A DNA stretch of 64,000 bases, taken from assembly GCF_003339505.1 (NCBI RefSeq), contig NZ_QPIW01000002.1:1-64000 (forward strand), given 5' to 3'. The stretch is from Runella aurantiaca. GTDB lineage: Bacteria > Bacteroidota > Bacteroidia > Cytophagales > Spirosomataceae. How positions within the stretch are numbered: the stretch's first letter is position 1; each line of letters begins with the position of its first letter. Positions 7,877-16,272 of this stretch are shown here, in pieces. The notes under the pieces were generated by a model. It was not told the origin of the DNA. It made no database searches and saw nothing but the letters and a program-made list of their open reading frames with translations. The position numbers and the translations under genes were made by a program.

Positions 7877-9664
7877 ATGAAAAATATATTAAAAAAAATA
7901 ACTGTTTTAGCCATCCCTTTCTTCGTTACGCTGTTGATGGTGAGTGGCTGTAAAGAATATCTCGAAGTGCAGCCCAAATCTCAAATCAGCATTTCGGATG
8001 CGTTTGGGAATGTTGCCAACGCCACCAACGCGGTCATCGGAGTGTATGATGAACTCATGGGCGACAATGGCTACGGAATCCGTATCAATATGTATTACCC
8101 ATACGATTCGGACGAAATGATTGTCTCTGGCAACATTGATAACGGCCGCCGGGGCATTGGTCGTTATCAATTGTTGCTCACCAACGCTGAGCTTCGCAAT
8201 CCGTTTTTGCAGTTGTATCGGGGTATCGAAAAAGCCAATTTGTGCATCGAACAAATTCCGCAAATGGCTCTTTACGCGAACGGAAGCGACGCCGAAAAGA
8301 AAGAATTACGCCGCTTACACGGGGAAGTATTGACCTTGAGGGCACAGTTTTTGTTTGAACTGATTCGTAACTGGGGCGACGTACCTGCCCCGTTTACGCC
8401 TGCCTACAAGCAGGAAGATTTGTTTATTCCTCAGGCTGACCGCGACGTGACCTACGCCAAACTCATCGAAGATTTAAAAACAGCCACCGACCTTGTGCCG
8501 TGGCGTACCGAAGCGGGCCCTCGCAATGAGCGCATTACGAAAGGAGCCGTGAAGGCGTTGCGGGCTAAACTGGCGATGTTCAGGGGCGGTTACGCCTTGC
8601 GCAGCAACGGGAAAATGGAGCGTAATACTGATTATCAAACCTACATCAAAATTGCCCGCGATGAGTGTGCCGACCTCATGGCCAAGCGCGGTGAACATAC
8701 CCTCAACCCAAGTTTTGAAGATATTTGGCGCAAGCTAACGTCGTTTACGTATGACCCTTTCGGTGAAATTATTTTTGAAGTGGGCGCTGGCGGGTCCAAT
8801 TCCAACTCCGACAGCCGCATGGGAAATTACAACGGGCCGTCGGTCAATGCCGCTTCTCGCTACGGTACTGGCGGGGGTGGTTTGTTGGTATTACCCAATT
8901 ATTTCTATGCTTTTGACTCCACCGACACCCGCCGCGACGTAACCACAACGTTGTATGCCGTAGCGGCAACCAATCTCAAATCGCCGCGACGTTTGGGGGA
9001 AATCACCGACGGAAAATTCAGAAAAGACTGGCGTGTGCCCTTGCTGCCAGGCACGGCCCTCAACCCTGGCTATAACTGGCCTTTGATTCGCTTTGCGGAT
9101 GTGTTGCTGATGTTTGCTGAAGCCGAAAACGAACTGAACGGGCCAACGGCCGCCGCCATTTCTGCTTTTGAGGAAGTGCGAAAAAGAGCCTATAAAGGCA
9201 ACGAAGGCAAAATGGGCAAAACCCCCACCGATAAAGCAGGCTTTTTTGAGGCTATCGTCAACGAACGATACTTAGAATTTGGCAGCGAAGGCATTCGTAA
9301 ATTTGACTTGATTCGTTGGAATTTATTGACCCAAAAAATTGCCGAAACCCGTCAAAAAATTCAAGATATGAGAGATGCAAAAGGAGCTTATGCAAATGTG
9401 CCAAGGTATATTTTCTGGAAAAATAACGGGGAAGAAATCCAGTGGATGAATTCCTTCTATCAGCCCACTGCGCTCACCACGGCCCCTGCGGGATGGACGC
9501 GTTTGGATTGGAGACAACACCTGACCACCAATCTCATCGACGGAGTGCAGCTCCACGCAGGAATTGCCCGATTCTTTGTGTCTGGAAAAAGTGAACTTTT
9601 CCCGTATGACCAAGCTACGGTAGATGCGTATCAGGGTAAATTGAAGCAAAATCCAGGGTATTAA
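7877..9664 (+). CDS. SusD/RagB-type nutrient-binding outer-membrane lipoprotein
   Basis: A 595-residue surface lipoprotein that would bind oligosaccharide and close over the SusC pore. The lipoprotein signal ends at C25 (MVSGC), followed by KEYLEVQP, a typical SusD opening. Alpha-helical TPR-like segments fill the first 270 residues. The C-terminal half has the SusD-family blocks NWPLIRFADVLLMFAEAENELNG and VNERYLEFGSEGIRKFDLIRW (both shortened here to their cores NWPLIRFADVLLM and NERYLEFGSEGIRKFD). It immediately follows the susC gene, the diagnostic pairing of a polysaccharide utilization locus. Confidence 0.95.
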   Translation: MKNILKKITVLAIPFFVTLLMVSGCKEYLEVQPKSQISISDAFGNVANATNAVIGVYDELMGDNGYGIRINMYYPYDSDEMIVSGNIDNGRRGIGRYQLLLTNAELRNPFLQLYRGIEKANLCIEQIPQMALYANGSDAEKKELRRLHGEVLTLRAQFLFELIRNWGDVPAPFTPAYKQEDLFIPQADRDVTYAKLIEDLKTATDLVPWRTEAGPRNERITKGAVKALRAKLAMFRGGYALRSNGKMERNTDYQTYIKIARDECADLMAKRGEHTLNPSFEDIWRKLTSFTYDPFGEIIFEVGAGGSNSNSDSRMGNYNGPSVNAASRYGTGGGGLLVLPNYFYAFDSTDTRRDVTTTLYAVAATNLKSPRRLGEITDGKFRKDWRVPLLPGTALNPGYNWPLIRFADVLLMFAEAENELNGPTAAAISAFEEVRKRAYKGNEGKMGKTPTDKAGFFEAIVNERYLEFGSEGIRKFDLIRWNLLTQKIAETRQKIQDMRDAKGAYANVPRYIFWKNNGEEIQWMNSFYQPTALTTAPAGWTRLDWRQHLTTNLIDGVQLHAGIARFFVSGKSELFPYDQATVDAYQGKLKQNPGY

Positions 9665-9671
9665 TCCGCAG

Positions 9672-9708
9672 TTATGCAGTCGCTCGCATCTCGCGAGCGA
9701 CTGCATAA
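9672..9708. repeat. Perfect 16-bp inverted repeat between susD and pectate lyase genes
   Basis: TTATGCAGTCGCTCGC (9672-9687) and its exact complement (9693-9708) flank a 5-base loop, ATCTC. The GC-rich inner stem would be very stable in RNA. It is not followed by a T-run, so it is more likely an mRNA-stabilising or differential-expression element, or a copy of a dispersed palindromic repeat, than a true terminator. It lies inside the pectin operon, 8 bases after the SusD stop codon. A second, shorter palindrome with a 5-base loop occurs at 25866-25894. Confidence 0.75.
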
Positions 9709-9724
9709 ACAAAAAGAAAAGCCC

Positions 9725-10798
9725 ATGAAAAACAAATCGTTGTTAAGCTTACTGATTACATTTTTGTGTTCATGTCTTCTTTGGGGTTCGGGAAGTTGTA
9801 AAATAGCGTTACCGACTTCGACCCCGCAGGAAGTTGTGAAAGATTCGATTGCGGAACGAATGTTGCTCTACCAGCGCAACAACGGCGGCTGGCCTCAGCC
9901 GGGAGGCAATGCGATTGATTATAACAAAACATTGCCAGAAGCATTGAAGGCGACGTTGCGTACCGAAAAAAATAACTTAGACGCGACCATCGACGACCAA
10001 GCAACTACCCGAGAAATAAAAACCTTGGTTTCAACCTACAAAAAGACCCATAATCTGGCGTATTTGCAGGCTGCCGAAAGAGGGATTAACTATCTCTTGA
10101 CCGCTCAAAATCCAGCGGGAGGTTGGGGGCAATTTTATCCTGATACGAGTGGCTATCGCAAACATATCACCTTCAACGACAACGCGATGATAGACGTGAT
10201 GTGGCTCATGAAGTCCATTTCAGAAAGAGTCAATGATTTTGAAAACGTAGATAAATCCCTGATTCCCCGGGCCAAAGTCGCGGTAGAGAAAGGGATAAAC
10301 TGCATTTTGAAAACCCAATTTATTCAAAAAGGAAAACTCACCGCTTGGGGTGCCCAACACGACCGCACAACCCTCCTGCCTGCCAAAGCGCGAGCTTTTG
10401 AGTTGGCTTCTTTGAGCGGAAGTGAAAGCGTAGGAATCGTACGATTTTTGATGTCCGTCGATAATCCGTCGCCTGAAATCAGAAAGGCAATCAATGCCGC
10501 CGTGGCGTGGTTGGATGCTTCAAAAATCGTTGGAATCAAAACCCAAGATATTGTAGATGCTACCCAAACCAAAGGCAAAGATAGAATTGTAGTAGCTGAC
10601 CCCAATTCAACGGTTTGGGCGCGGTTTTATGACCTCGAAACCAACAAGCCGTTTTTTACGGGGCGAGATAGCGTACCGAGAGCGACATTGGCCGAAATTG
10701 AGAACGAGCGCCGCGTCGGGTACGCGTATTATGGCACTTGGCCTGCGAAGCTATTGTCAACGGAGTATCCCAACTGGGTACAAAAGTGGGGGAAATAA
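9725..10798 (+). CDS. pelA: Pectate lyase, polysaccharide lyase family 10 type
   Basis: A 357-residue secreted enzyme expected to cleave polygalacturonate by beta-elimination, giving 4,5-unsaturated oligogalacturonides. Diagnostic PL10 features seen are NNGGWPQ (52-58), QNPAGGWGQFYPD (128-140), HITFNDNAM (147-155) and the block ARAFELASLSGSES (222-235), which carries the conserved arginine region of the active site. The N-terminus is a hydrophobic secretion signal; C25 might be a lipid anchor but the lipobox is weak. An in-frame ATG at 9674 lies inside the hairpin at 9672-9708 and would add a non-signal extension, so I use 9725. The next gene starts 12 bases downstream. Confidence 0.9.
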   Translation: MKNKSLLSLLITFLCSCLLWGSGSCKIALPTSTPQEVVKDSIAERMLLYQRNNGGWPQPGGNAIDYNKTLPEALKATLRTEKNNLDATIDDQATTREIKTLVSTYKKTHNLAYLQAAERGINYLLTAQNPAGGWGQFYPDTSGYRKHITFNDNAMIDVMWLMKSISERVNDFENVDKSLIPRAKVAVEKGINCILKTQFIQKGKLTAWGAQHDRTTLLPAKARAFELASLSGSESVGIVRFLMSVDNPSPEIRKAINAAVAWLDASKIVGIKTQDIVDATQTKGKDRIVVADPNSTVWARFYDLETNKPFFTGRDSVPRATLAEIENERRVGYAYYGTWPAKLLSTEYPNWVQKWGK

Positions 10799-10810
10799 AA
10801 ATAACAAAAC

Positions 10811-12694
10811 ATGAGAAGTTATCTCTTTTTGAGCCTTATTTTGGTAAACAATTTGTTTGCCCAATCAACCCATAAAAACCTTATTACCGTTGCCCAAGAC
10901 GGTTCGGGGGATTTTACGACGGTGCAGGCGGCCTTTAATGCGGTGCCTCTCAATAACACAAAGGCGGTTTTAATCCGTATCAAAAAAGGTATTTACAAAG
11001 AAAAACTCACCCTCGATTCGACCAAAAATCACGTGACGCTCATGGGCGAAGATGCCCAACATACGGTGCTTACGTACGATGATTATTCGGGCAAAATCAA
11101 TGCCGAGGGTATCAAGCTTGGCACCACGACCTCAACCTCTACGCGCATTGTTGCCAATGATTTTACGGCCATTGACATTACTTTTGCCAACGCTTCGGGG
11201 CCGGTGGGTCAGGCCGTTGCGATGCTTGTTGACGGAGACCGGGCGCGTTTTATAAATTGTCGATTCTTAGGGTTTCAAGATACCCTTTATCCCAAAAGAG
11301 AAGGGGCGCGGCAGTATTACAAAAACTGTTATATAGAAGGTACCGTAGATTTTATCTTTGGTTGGGCGATTGCTTATTTCCAACATTGCCGAATCTATTC
11401 CAAACTCAAAGGCGGCTATATTACGGCGGCTTCTACGCCTTCGGGACAGGCATTTGGGTATGTATTTAACCAATGCGACTTGGACGGTGAGTCGCCCGAA
11501 GCCAGTGTTTATTTGGGGCGCCCGTGGCGAGACTATGCCCAAACCGTTTTTCTAAATTGTAATCTTTCAAAAGTTGTCAAGCCCGAAGGCTGGCACAATT
11601 GGGACAAACCCAACGCCGAAAAAACGGCTTTTTATGCCGAATATCAATCCAAAGGTGCGGGGGCAAATCCCGAAAAACGGGTAGCTTGGTCAAAGCAATT
11701 ATCTGAAAATGATGCTAAAAAATACACTGTTGCGCAGGTGTTGGGCGGCAAAGACCACTGGAATCCAGAAGCGCCTTTGCTTACTTTCGGGTTGACGGGC
11801 GTGCGAGATACATCGTTTAACACGAAACGGGCTTTTGCCCAGATTCAGAAACAATTTCCCAACAGTGCAGTGGTGGAAGCTAAAAAGCTTGCTTCGGTCA
11901 ATGAAGTCTATGACATTGCTTACGCCAATACGGGTACGCGCGATTTGGAATTAGATGTGTTTTATCCAAAAGCCAAAACGACCAAGCCTCGCCCTACGGT
12001 TCTCATTATTCACGGGGGAGGCTGGAGGTCGGGCGACCGTTCTCAGCACATACCCTTGGCCCAAAAACTGGCTGAACGTGGATTTGTGGCCGTGACTGTC
12101 GAGTACCGACTGTCGACCGAAGCACTGTATCCTGCGGCGGTATATGACCTGAAAGCGGCGGTTCGATGGTTGAGGGCCAATGCTAAAAAATATACCATTG
12201 ACGTCGACAAAATTGCCGCATTGGGATTTTCGGCGGGCGGGCAGTTAGCGGCCTTGTTGGGCAGCACCAACGGCTTGCCGAAATTTGAAGGGGAGTTGGG
12301 CAATGCCGCTTTTTCGAGCAAAATCAACGCCATTGTTGACCTTGACGGTACGTTGGCGTTCATTCATCCCGAATCTGGAGAAGGAGACGACAGCAAGTCT
12401 ATTTCGGCCGCTACGTATTGGTTTGGCTATAATAAAACCCAAAATCCTGAACTTTGGAACGAGGCGGGGGCGCTACAGCACGTTGACAAAAACACACCGC
12501 CTATTTTGTTTATCAATAGTTCGGTCAATAGAATGCACGCTGGCCGCGATGAAATGCGGCGAAAAATGGACGCTTTGGGGCGTTATTCAGAGGTGCACTC
12601 TTTTCCAGAAGCCCCGCACACTTTTGTATTGTTTACTCCCTGGTTTGACCCAATGGTGGAGCATATTGTATCTTTTTTGAGAAAGGTGTTATAG
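10811..12694 (+). CDS. Bifunctional pectin methylesterase (CE8) and alpha/beta-hydrolase esterase fusion
   Basis: A 627-residue secreted fusion, with a signal peptide at 1-17 (NNLFAQ). Residues about 22-330 form a CE8 pectinesterase beta-helix with Q134, D157 (GFQDTLY), D180 (VDFIFG) and R237 (GRPWR), all conserved catalytic positions. Residues about 365-627 form an alpha/beta hydrolase with the oxyanion motif HGGGW (401-405), nucleophile S474 in GFSAGG and H603 (APHTF), resembling acetyl- or feruloyl-type xylan/pectin esterases. One polypeptide could therefore remove methyl esters and a second ester, probably acetyl, clearing pectin for the lyase encoded just upstream. It is the last gene of the operon; its end overlaps the convergent kinase gene by 6 bases. 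The substrate of the second half is inference. Confidence 0.92.
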   Translation: MRSYLFLSLILVNNLFAQSTHKNLITVAQDGSGDFTTVQAAFNAVPLNNTKAVLIRIKKGIYKEKLTLDSTKNHVTLMGEDAQHTVLTYDDYSGKINAEGIKLGTTTSTSTRIVANDFTAIDITFANASGPVGQAVAMLVDGDRARFINCRFLGFQDTLYPKREGARQYYKNCYIEGTVDFIFGWAIAYFQHCRIYSKLKGGYITAASTPSGQAFGYVFNQCDLDGESPEASVYLGRPWRDYAQTVFLNCNLSKVVKPEGWHNWDKPNAEKTAFYAEYQSKGAGANPEKRVAWSKQLSENDAKKYTVAQVLGGKDHWNPEAPLLTFGLTGVRDTSFNTKRAFAQIQKQFPNSAVVEAKKLASVNEVYDIAYANTGTRDLELDVFYPKAKTTKPRPTVLIIHGGGWRSGDRSQHIPLAQKLAERGFVAVTVEYRLSTEALYPAAVYDLKAAVRWLRANAKKYTIDVDKIAALGFSAGGQLAALLGSTNGLPKFEGELGNAAFSSKINAIVDLDGTLAFIHPESGEGDDSKSISAATYWFGYNKTQNPELWNEAGALQHVDKNTPPILFINSSVNRMHAGRDEMRRKMDALGRYSEVHSFPEAPHTFVLFTPWFDPMVEHIVSFLRKVL

Positions 12695-15556
12695 TTTCAG
12701 CTTCTCAATTTCGCGTTTAATTTCTTTTACGCCTGTTTCAAGTTGGGTATTGACGTGGTTTAAAAGTAGCTGTAAACTTTCAGCTTCTGGTTGCTTACGG
12801 GCTTGGTTTTCAATTTCGGCCATTGTTTTTTCCAAATCTGTGAGTCCTACCATCCCGAGGCTAGGTTTTAACCGGTGTGCCAACTTGCTCAAAGTCACCC
12901 AGTCGTTGGTATTTATTAATGCCTGAAATTCTGAAAAATCGGGTAGTGCATCGGTCAGAAAAGTTTCCATCATATCCAGAATGTACTCATTGTCGTCGCC
13001 GTACAATTCTTTGAGGCGAGAGAAATCGAGAAGCGTAGATGTTGGCTCAGGGAGAGAAACTGGGGTGGGTGTAGGTAGGTTTTCTACTTTGAGGAACTTT
13101 TGAATAACACTTAACAGCTGCGAGGGAGTAAATGGCTTGGTGATAAAATCATTCATTCCGACCGATTTCGTCTTGTTTTTCTGGTCTATCATTGCCGAGG
13201 CGGTAAGGGCAACAATGGGCGTATTTTGGTTGAGATTATTTGTATTTCGAATGGTCAACGTTGCTTCGTAGCCGTCCATATTTGGCATTTGAATATCCAT
13301 CAGAATAATATCGAAATGCTGTTTATGGGCTTGTTCCACCGCTTTTCTGCCGTCAATGGCGATGGTAAACGGAATATTCCATTTGTTGAGCAAGCCGCTG
13401 ATGTAGCGTTGGTTCATGATGTTATCTTCCACAACGAGCAAGTTGCACAGCTCTAAATTGGCGGTGCCATCTTCAATTGTATAGTCGTTTTTAACAATCT
13501 CAGTGTCGGATTTTTGAAAGGGCAGGGTAAACGTAAAAGTGGTTCCTTCTCCTTCGTAGCTTTTTACCGTTAGGGTACCGCCTTGCAATTCAACGAGTTG
13601 TTTGGTAATAGATAGCCCCAGGCCAGTGCCCTTGTGTTTGTGTCCTTGTGGGTTGACTTGCTTAAATTTCTGAAAAATTAATTCCAATTTTTCTTTCGGA
13701 ATGCCGATGCCCGTGTCGGCTATTTTAAACTCAATCCAGCAGGTTTCATTGTCTTCTTTCTTGAGTTTTACCGTCATTTCAATCGTTCCTTCTTCCGTAA
13801 ATTTCTCGGCATTGCCAATGATATTGAGCAGGATTTGATTCAACATTACATCGTCGCCCAGATAGTTGCCCGAAATACGGCCGTCAATCATTAAATCCAA
13901 CTCAATGGGGCGGTTTTCCAGCTTGATTTGAAATACCCGTTGGGTAGTTCTTAGAAGACCCACTAAATCAAATGGATGGTTCTGAACTTCGATGCGTCCA
14001 GCTTCAATTTTTGCCATGTCAAGTAAATCTGAGATAAGACTGTGTAGAAAATCAGCCGATGATTTAAGAATATCAAGGTACTCGTACTGCTGTTTGCTGG
14101 GGCGGGTGTCAAATAATAAGTGGGTCATTCCAATGATGGCATTGAGCGGAGTACGAATTTCGTGGCTCATATTTGCCAAAAACTGTTTTTCAGCCTGACG
14201 CGCTTCTTCCGCAATTTCTTTGGCGAGGGCGAGTTCTTGTTCTAGGTGTTTTCGTGCTGAAATATCGTAGTGGATTCCCATAGAACCAACTATGTTGCCG
14301 TGCTCGTCCATGATGGGCGCACCACTGAGAATGACCCAGATGCGGCTTCCGTCTTTTTTCATCATTTGAACTTCGTACGACGTTGCCCTACCCTCGCTTC
14401 TTATCGACTGATGCTGCTCAAATATTCCGCGAAATTCGGGCGGCAAGAATAAATCAGATGCCCCTTTGCCGATGAGTTCCTCTTCTGTGTAGCCCATCAT
14501 CAGACAGAAGCGGTCGTAGGCCCGGACAATGCGGTCCTCCTTGTCTACTTCAATGAGGCCGAGCTCCATGTTGTTCATGATGCCCCGGTATTTTTCTTCG
14601 CTTTTTCGAATTTGTTCTCTGGCCAGAAACTGCTCGGTTACATCGGCATATTTCCAAAGGTGCCCTCGGTATTGACCTTCCAAAAAAATCGGAATATAGT
14701 CGCGTTCAAGAATGCGACCATTGACCATGTGTAATTCTTCATTGATGCAGATTTCTTGTTTGGCCAGCAAATCGTTGATTTGTTTGGCGAATTCTTCTGG
14801 ATTTATGAATAGGTATTTTGATTGTTCAGCTGATTGCGAGCAATCGATCCCGATTAACGTTTCGGCGGGGGCGGGAATCTCAAAAAGGTCGCAAAATAAT
14901 TGATTGACCAGAATAATTTTGCGGTTTTCGTCTTCTACCAAGACGCCTTTTTGCAGATTGGTGATAAGGGTTGATAAACGAGTTTGGGTAGTGCGGAGGG
15001 CATCGTCGGTGGCGACCTGTTCGGTAATGTCGCGTGCTACTGCAACCAGCTCCACTACGTTTCCTTCAATTTCGATGAGCCGCACCGTTTGCCCAATCCA
15101 AGCAATTTCGCCATTTTTTTTGTAGACTGGGAAGTCATTATAGGTGCTTTCTTTTTGAAAGTGCACCATTTCCCAATAAAAATTGACAAGTTTCTCACGG
15201 TATTCAGGCACCACCAGTTCGGTAAAATGATGCCCGATGATTTCGTCAGGGCAGTACCCCAGACGTTGTTCAACCACGGGGTTCACAAACGTAAAATATC
15301 CCGTAGGTGAAATTTTATAGATAATATCCTGCACAGACTCAATGAGCTGTCGGTATCTTTTTTCACTTTTTTGAAGTTTGGCGCCACCTTCAATTACCTG
15401 TTGTTCAAGGTTTTCGTTGAGGAGCCGCAGTTGTTCATTGACTTGATAGAGTTGTAAAGCTTTTTCTTCCAGAATTGCCTCGGCTTGCAGGCGAGCTTTG
15501 CGTTCCCGTTCTACCCGTCTTTGTAAAATTTCGATGTCTTGCATACTACTTTTCAA
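12689..15556 (-). CDS. Hybrid sensor histidine kinase with three PAS domains, receiver and HPt, partner of H-NOX
   Basis: A 955-residue cytoplasmic kinase with no membrane segment. In order: coiled coil 5-65, PAS domains about 66-182, 190-310 and 320-437, HisKA with phospho-acceptor H465 (ANMSHEIRTPL), ATPase with the N-box around N582 and glycine motifs DTGIGIP and GTGLGLS, receiver about 705-825 with phospho-acceptor D754 (ILMDIQMPNMDG), and a C-terminal HPt domain with H894 (KLAHRLKPSLGMVG). It starts inside the H-NOX gene (11-base overlap), so the two are translationally coupled. This is the known H-NOX/kinase pairing in which gas binding modulates kinase activity. No DNA-binding output domain is present, and no response regulator is adjacent, so its final target is unknown. 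Confidence 0.93.
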   Translation of the reverse strand: MKSSMQDIEILQRRVERERKARLQAEAILEEKALQLYQVNEQLRLLNENLEQQVIEGGAKLQKSEKRYRQLIESVQDIIYKISPTGYFTFVNPVVEQRLGYCPDEIIGHHFTELVVPEYREKLVNFYWEMVHFQKESTYNDFPVYKKNGEIAWIGQTVRLIEIEGNVVELVAVARDITEQVATDDALRTTQTRLSTLITNLQKGVLVEDENRKIILVNQLFCDLFEIPAPAETLIGIDCSQSAEQSKYLFINPEEFAKQINDLLAKQEICINEELHMVNGRILERDYIPIFLEGQYRGHLWKYADVTEQFLAREQIRKSEEKYRGIMNNMELGLIEVDKEDRIVRAYDRFCLMMGYTEEELIGKGASDLFLPPEFRGIFEQHQSIRSEGRATSYEVQMMKKDGSRIWVILSGAPIMDEHGNIVGSMGIHYDISARKHLEQELALAKEIAEEARQAEKQFLANMSHEIRTPLNAIIGMTHLLFDTRPSKQQYEYLDILKSSADFLHSLISDLLDMAKIEAGRIEVQNHPFDLVGLLRTTQRVFQIKLENRPIELDLMIDGRISGNYLGDDVMLNQILLNIIGNAEKFTEEGTIEMTVKLKKEDNETCWIEFKIADTGIGIPKEKLELIFQKFKQVNPQGHKHKGTGLGLSITKQLVELQGGTLTVKSYEGEGTTFTFTLPFQKSDTEIVKNDYTIEDGTANLELCNLLVVEDNIMNQRYISGLLNKWNIPFTIAIDGRKAVEQAHKQHFDIILMDIQMPNMDGYEATLTIRNTNNLNQNTPIVALTASAMIDQKNKTKSVGMNDFITKPFTPSQLLSVIQKFLKVENLPTPTPVSLPEPTSTLLDFSRLKELYGDDNEYILDMMETFLTDALPDFSEFQALINTNDWVTLSKLAHRLKPSLGMVGLTDLEKTMAEIENQARKQPEAESLQLLLNHVNTQLETGVKEIKREIEKLKL

Positions 15557-16082
15557 TCACAAATTTTATCTGACTACCGTCTTCTTGTAGAAGTTCCTGC
15601 GTTATCGTTGCCGTTTCTCCGTAGTGCTTCATTGCGCCCTCAATAAGGCCATACGCCAAATCTCCCATGCTTCTGACAGACGAGTAGTGCATTACTAAGG
15701 TATTTGCATTGGGTTGTTCTATGTCAAAATGGGGCAGTTCTGCATCCGGGTACAGCTTTCGTACTTCAACATGGATGTAATTGTGAATAGAACCCAGAAA
15801 GGAAAAAGCATCGGGGGCTTCGTCAATCAGATGACTGTATATTTTTGTGAAACGTTGAAACAGGTAGCGACCAAAAGTCCTCAATAGCTGTGAAATGGGG
15901 GTTTTGGTTCTCATATTCAGGGTTACAAGCAGGTTTACCATTTCTTGGTGATTGTAAGTGCCGATGCTTGTGTAGATGCCTCCTGAAGGTAATTCCGACT
16001 CGTTGAGTAATGTGTCAACCATTTCATAACCGAAGTTTTGCTCAACCATGTCGAGAAACTCGGTAAATACTATGCCTTTCAT
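15546..16082 (-). CDS. hnoX: H-NOX (heme-nitric oxide/oxygen binding) sensor protein
   Basis: A 178-residue heme sensor domain protein, the usual length of stand-alone bacterial H-NOX. It begins MKGIVFTEFLDMVE and carries YTSIGTYNHQEM, RTFGRYLFQRF, then SIHNYIHVEVRKLYPDAELP, where H100 aligns with the proximal heme ligand of soluble guanylate cyclase (H104 is the nearby alternative). The propionate-binding YxSxR motif is Y133-S135-R137. Family knowledge: such proteins bind NO and inhibit or release a partner kinase. The downstream overlapping hybrid kinase is that partner. Whether it can also bind O2 depends on distal-pocket residues I cannot judge by eye. Confidence 0.92.
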   Translation of the reverse strand: MKGIVFTEFLDMVEQNFGYEMVDTLLNESELPSGGIYTSIGTYNHQEMVNLLVTLNMRTKTPISQLLRTFGRYLFQRFTKIYSHLIDEAPDAFSFLGSIHNYIHVEVRKLYPDAELPHFDIEQPNANTLVMHYSSVRSMGDLAYGLIEGAMKHYGETATITQELLQEDGSQIKFVIEK

Positions 16083-16272
16083 AACGTATATGAGTATGTA
16101 AATTAAGGTACTATATTGAACTGAAATAAGACCAAAAGTTATGCATTTTTTTTAACATTCATGATAAACCCCAAAACTAGTGCCGGAATCGTGGGTAAAA
16201 GCATTTTTTTTATTACTTTAGAAAAAGAGCGAAAAAATGATAATTACCACTTCTTTTTAACCGATTTAAGAC

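Noticed and set aside
12689-15556. The hybrid kinase as the regulator of the pectin operon (HTCS type)
   Set aside because: It lacks a periplasmic sensor and an AraC-type output domain and is coupled to the H-NOX gene instead.
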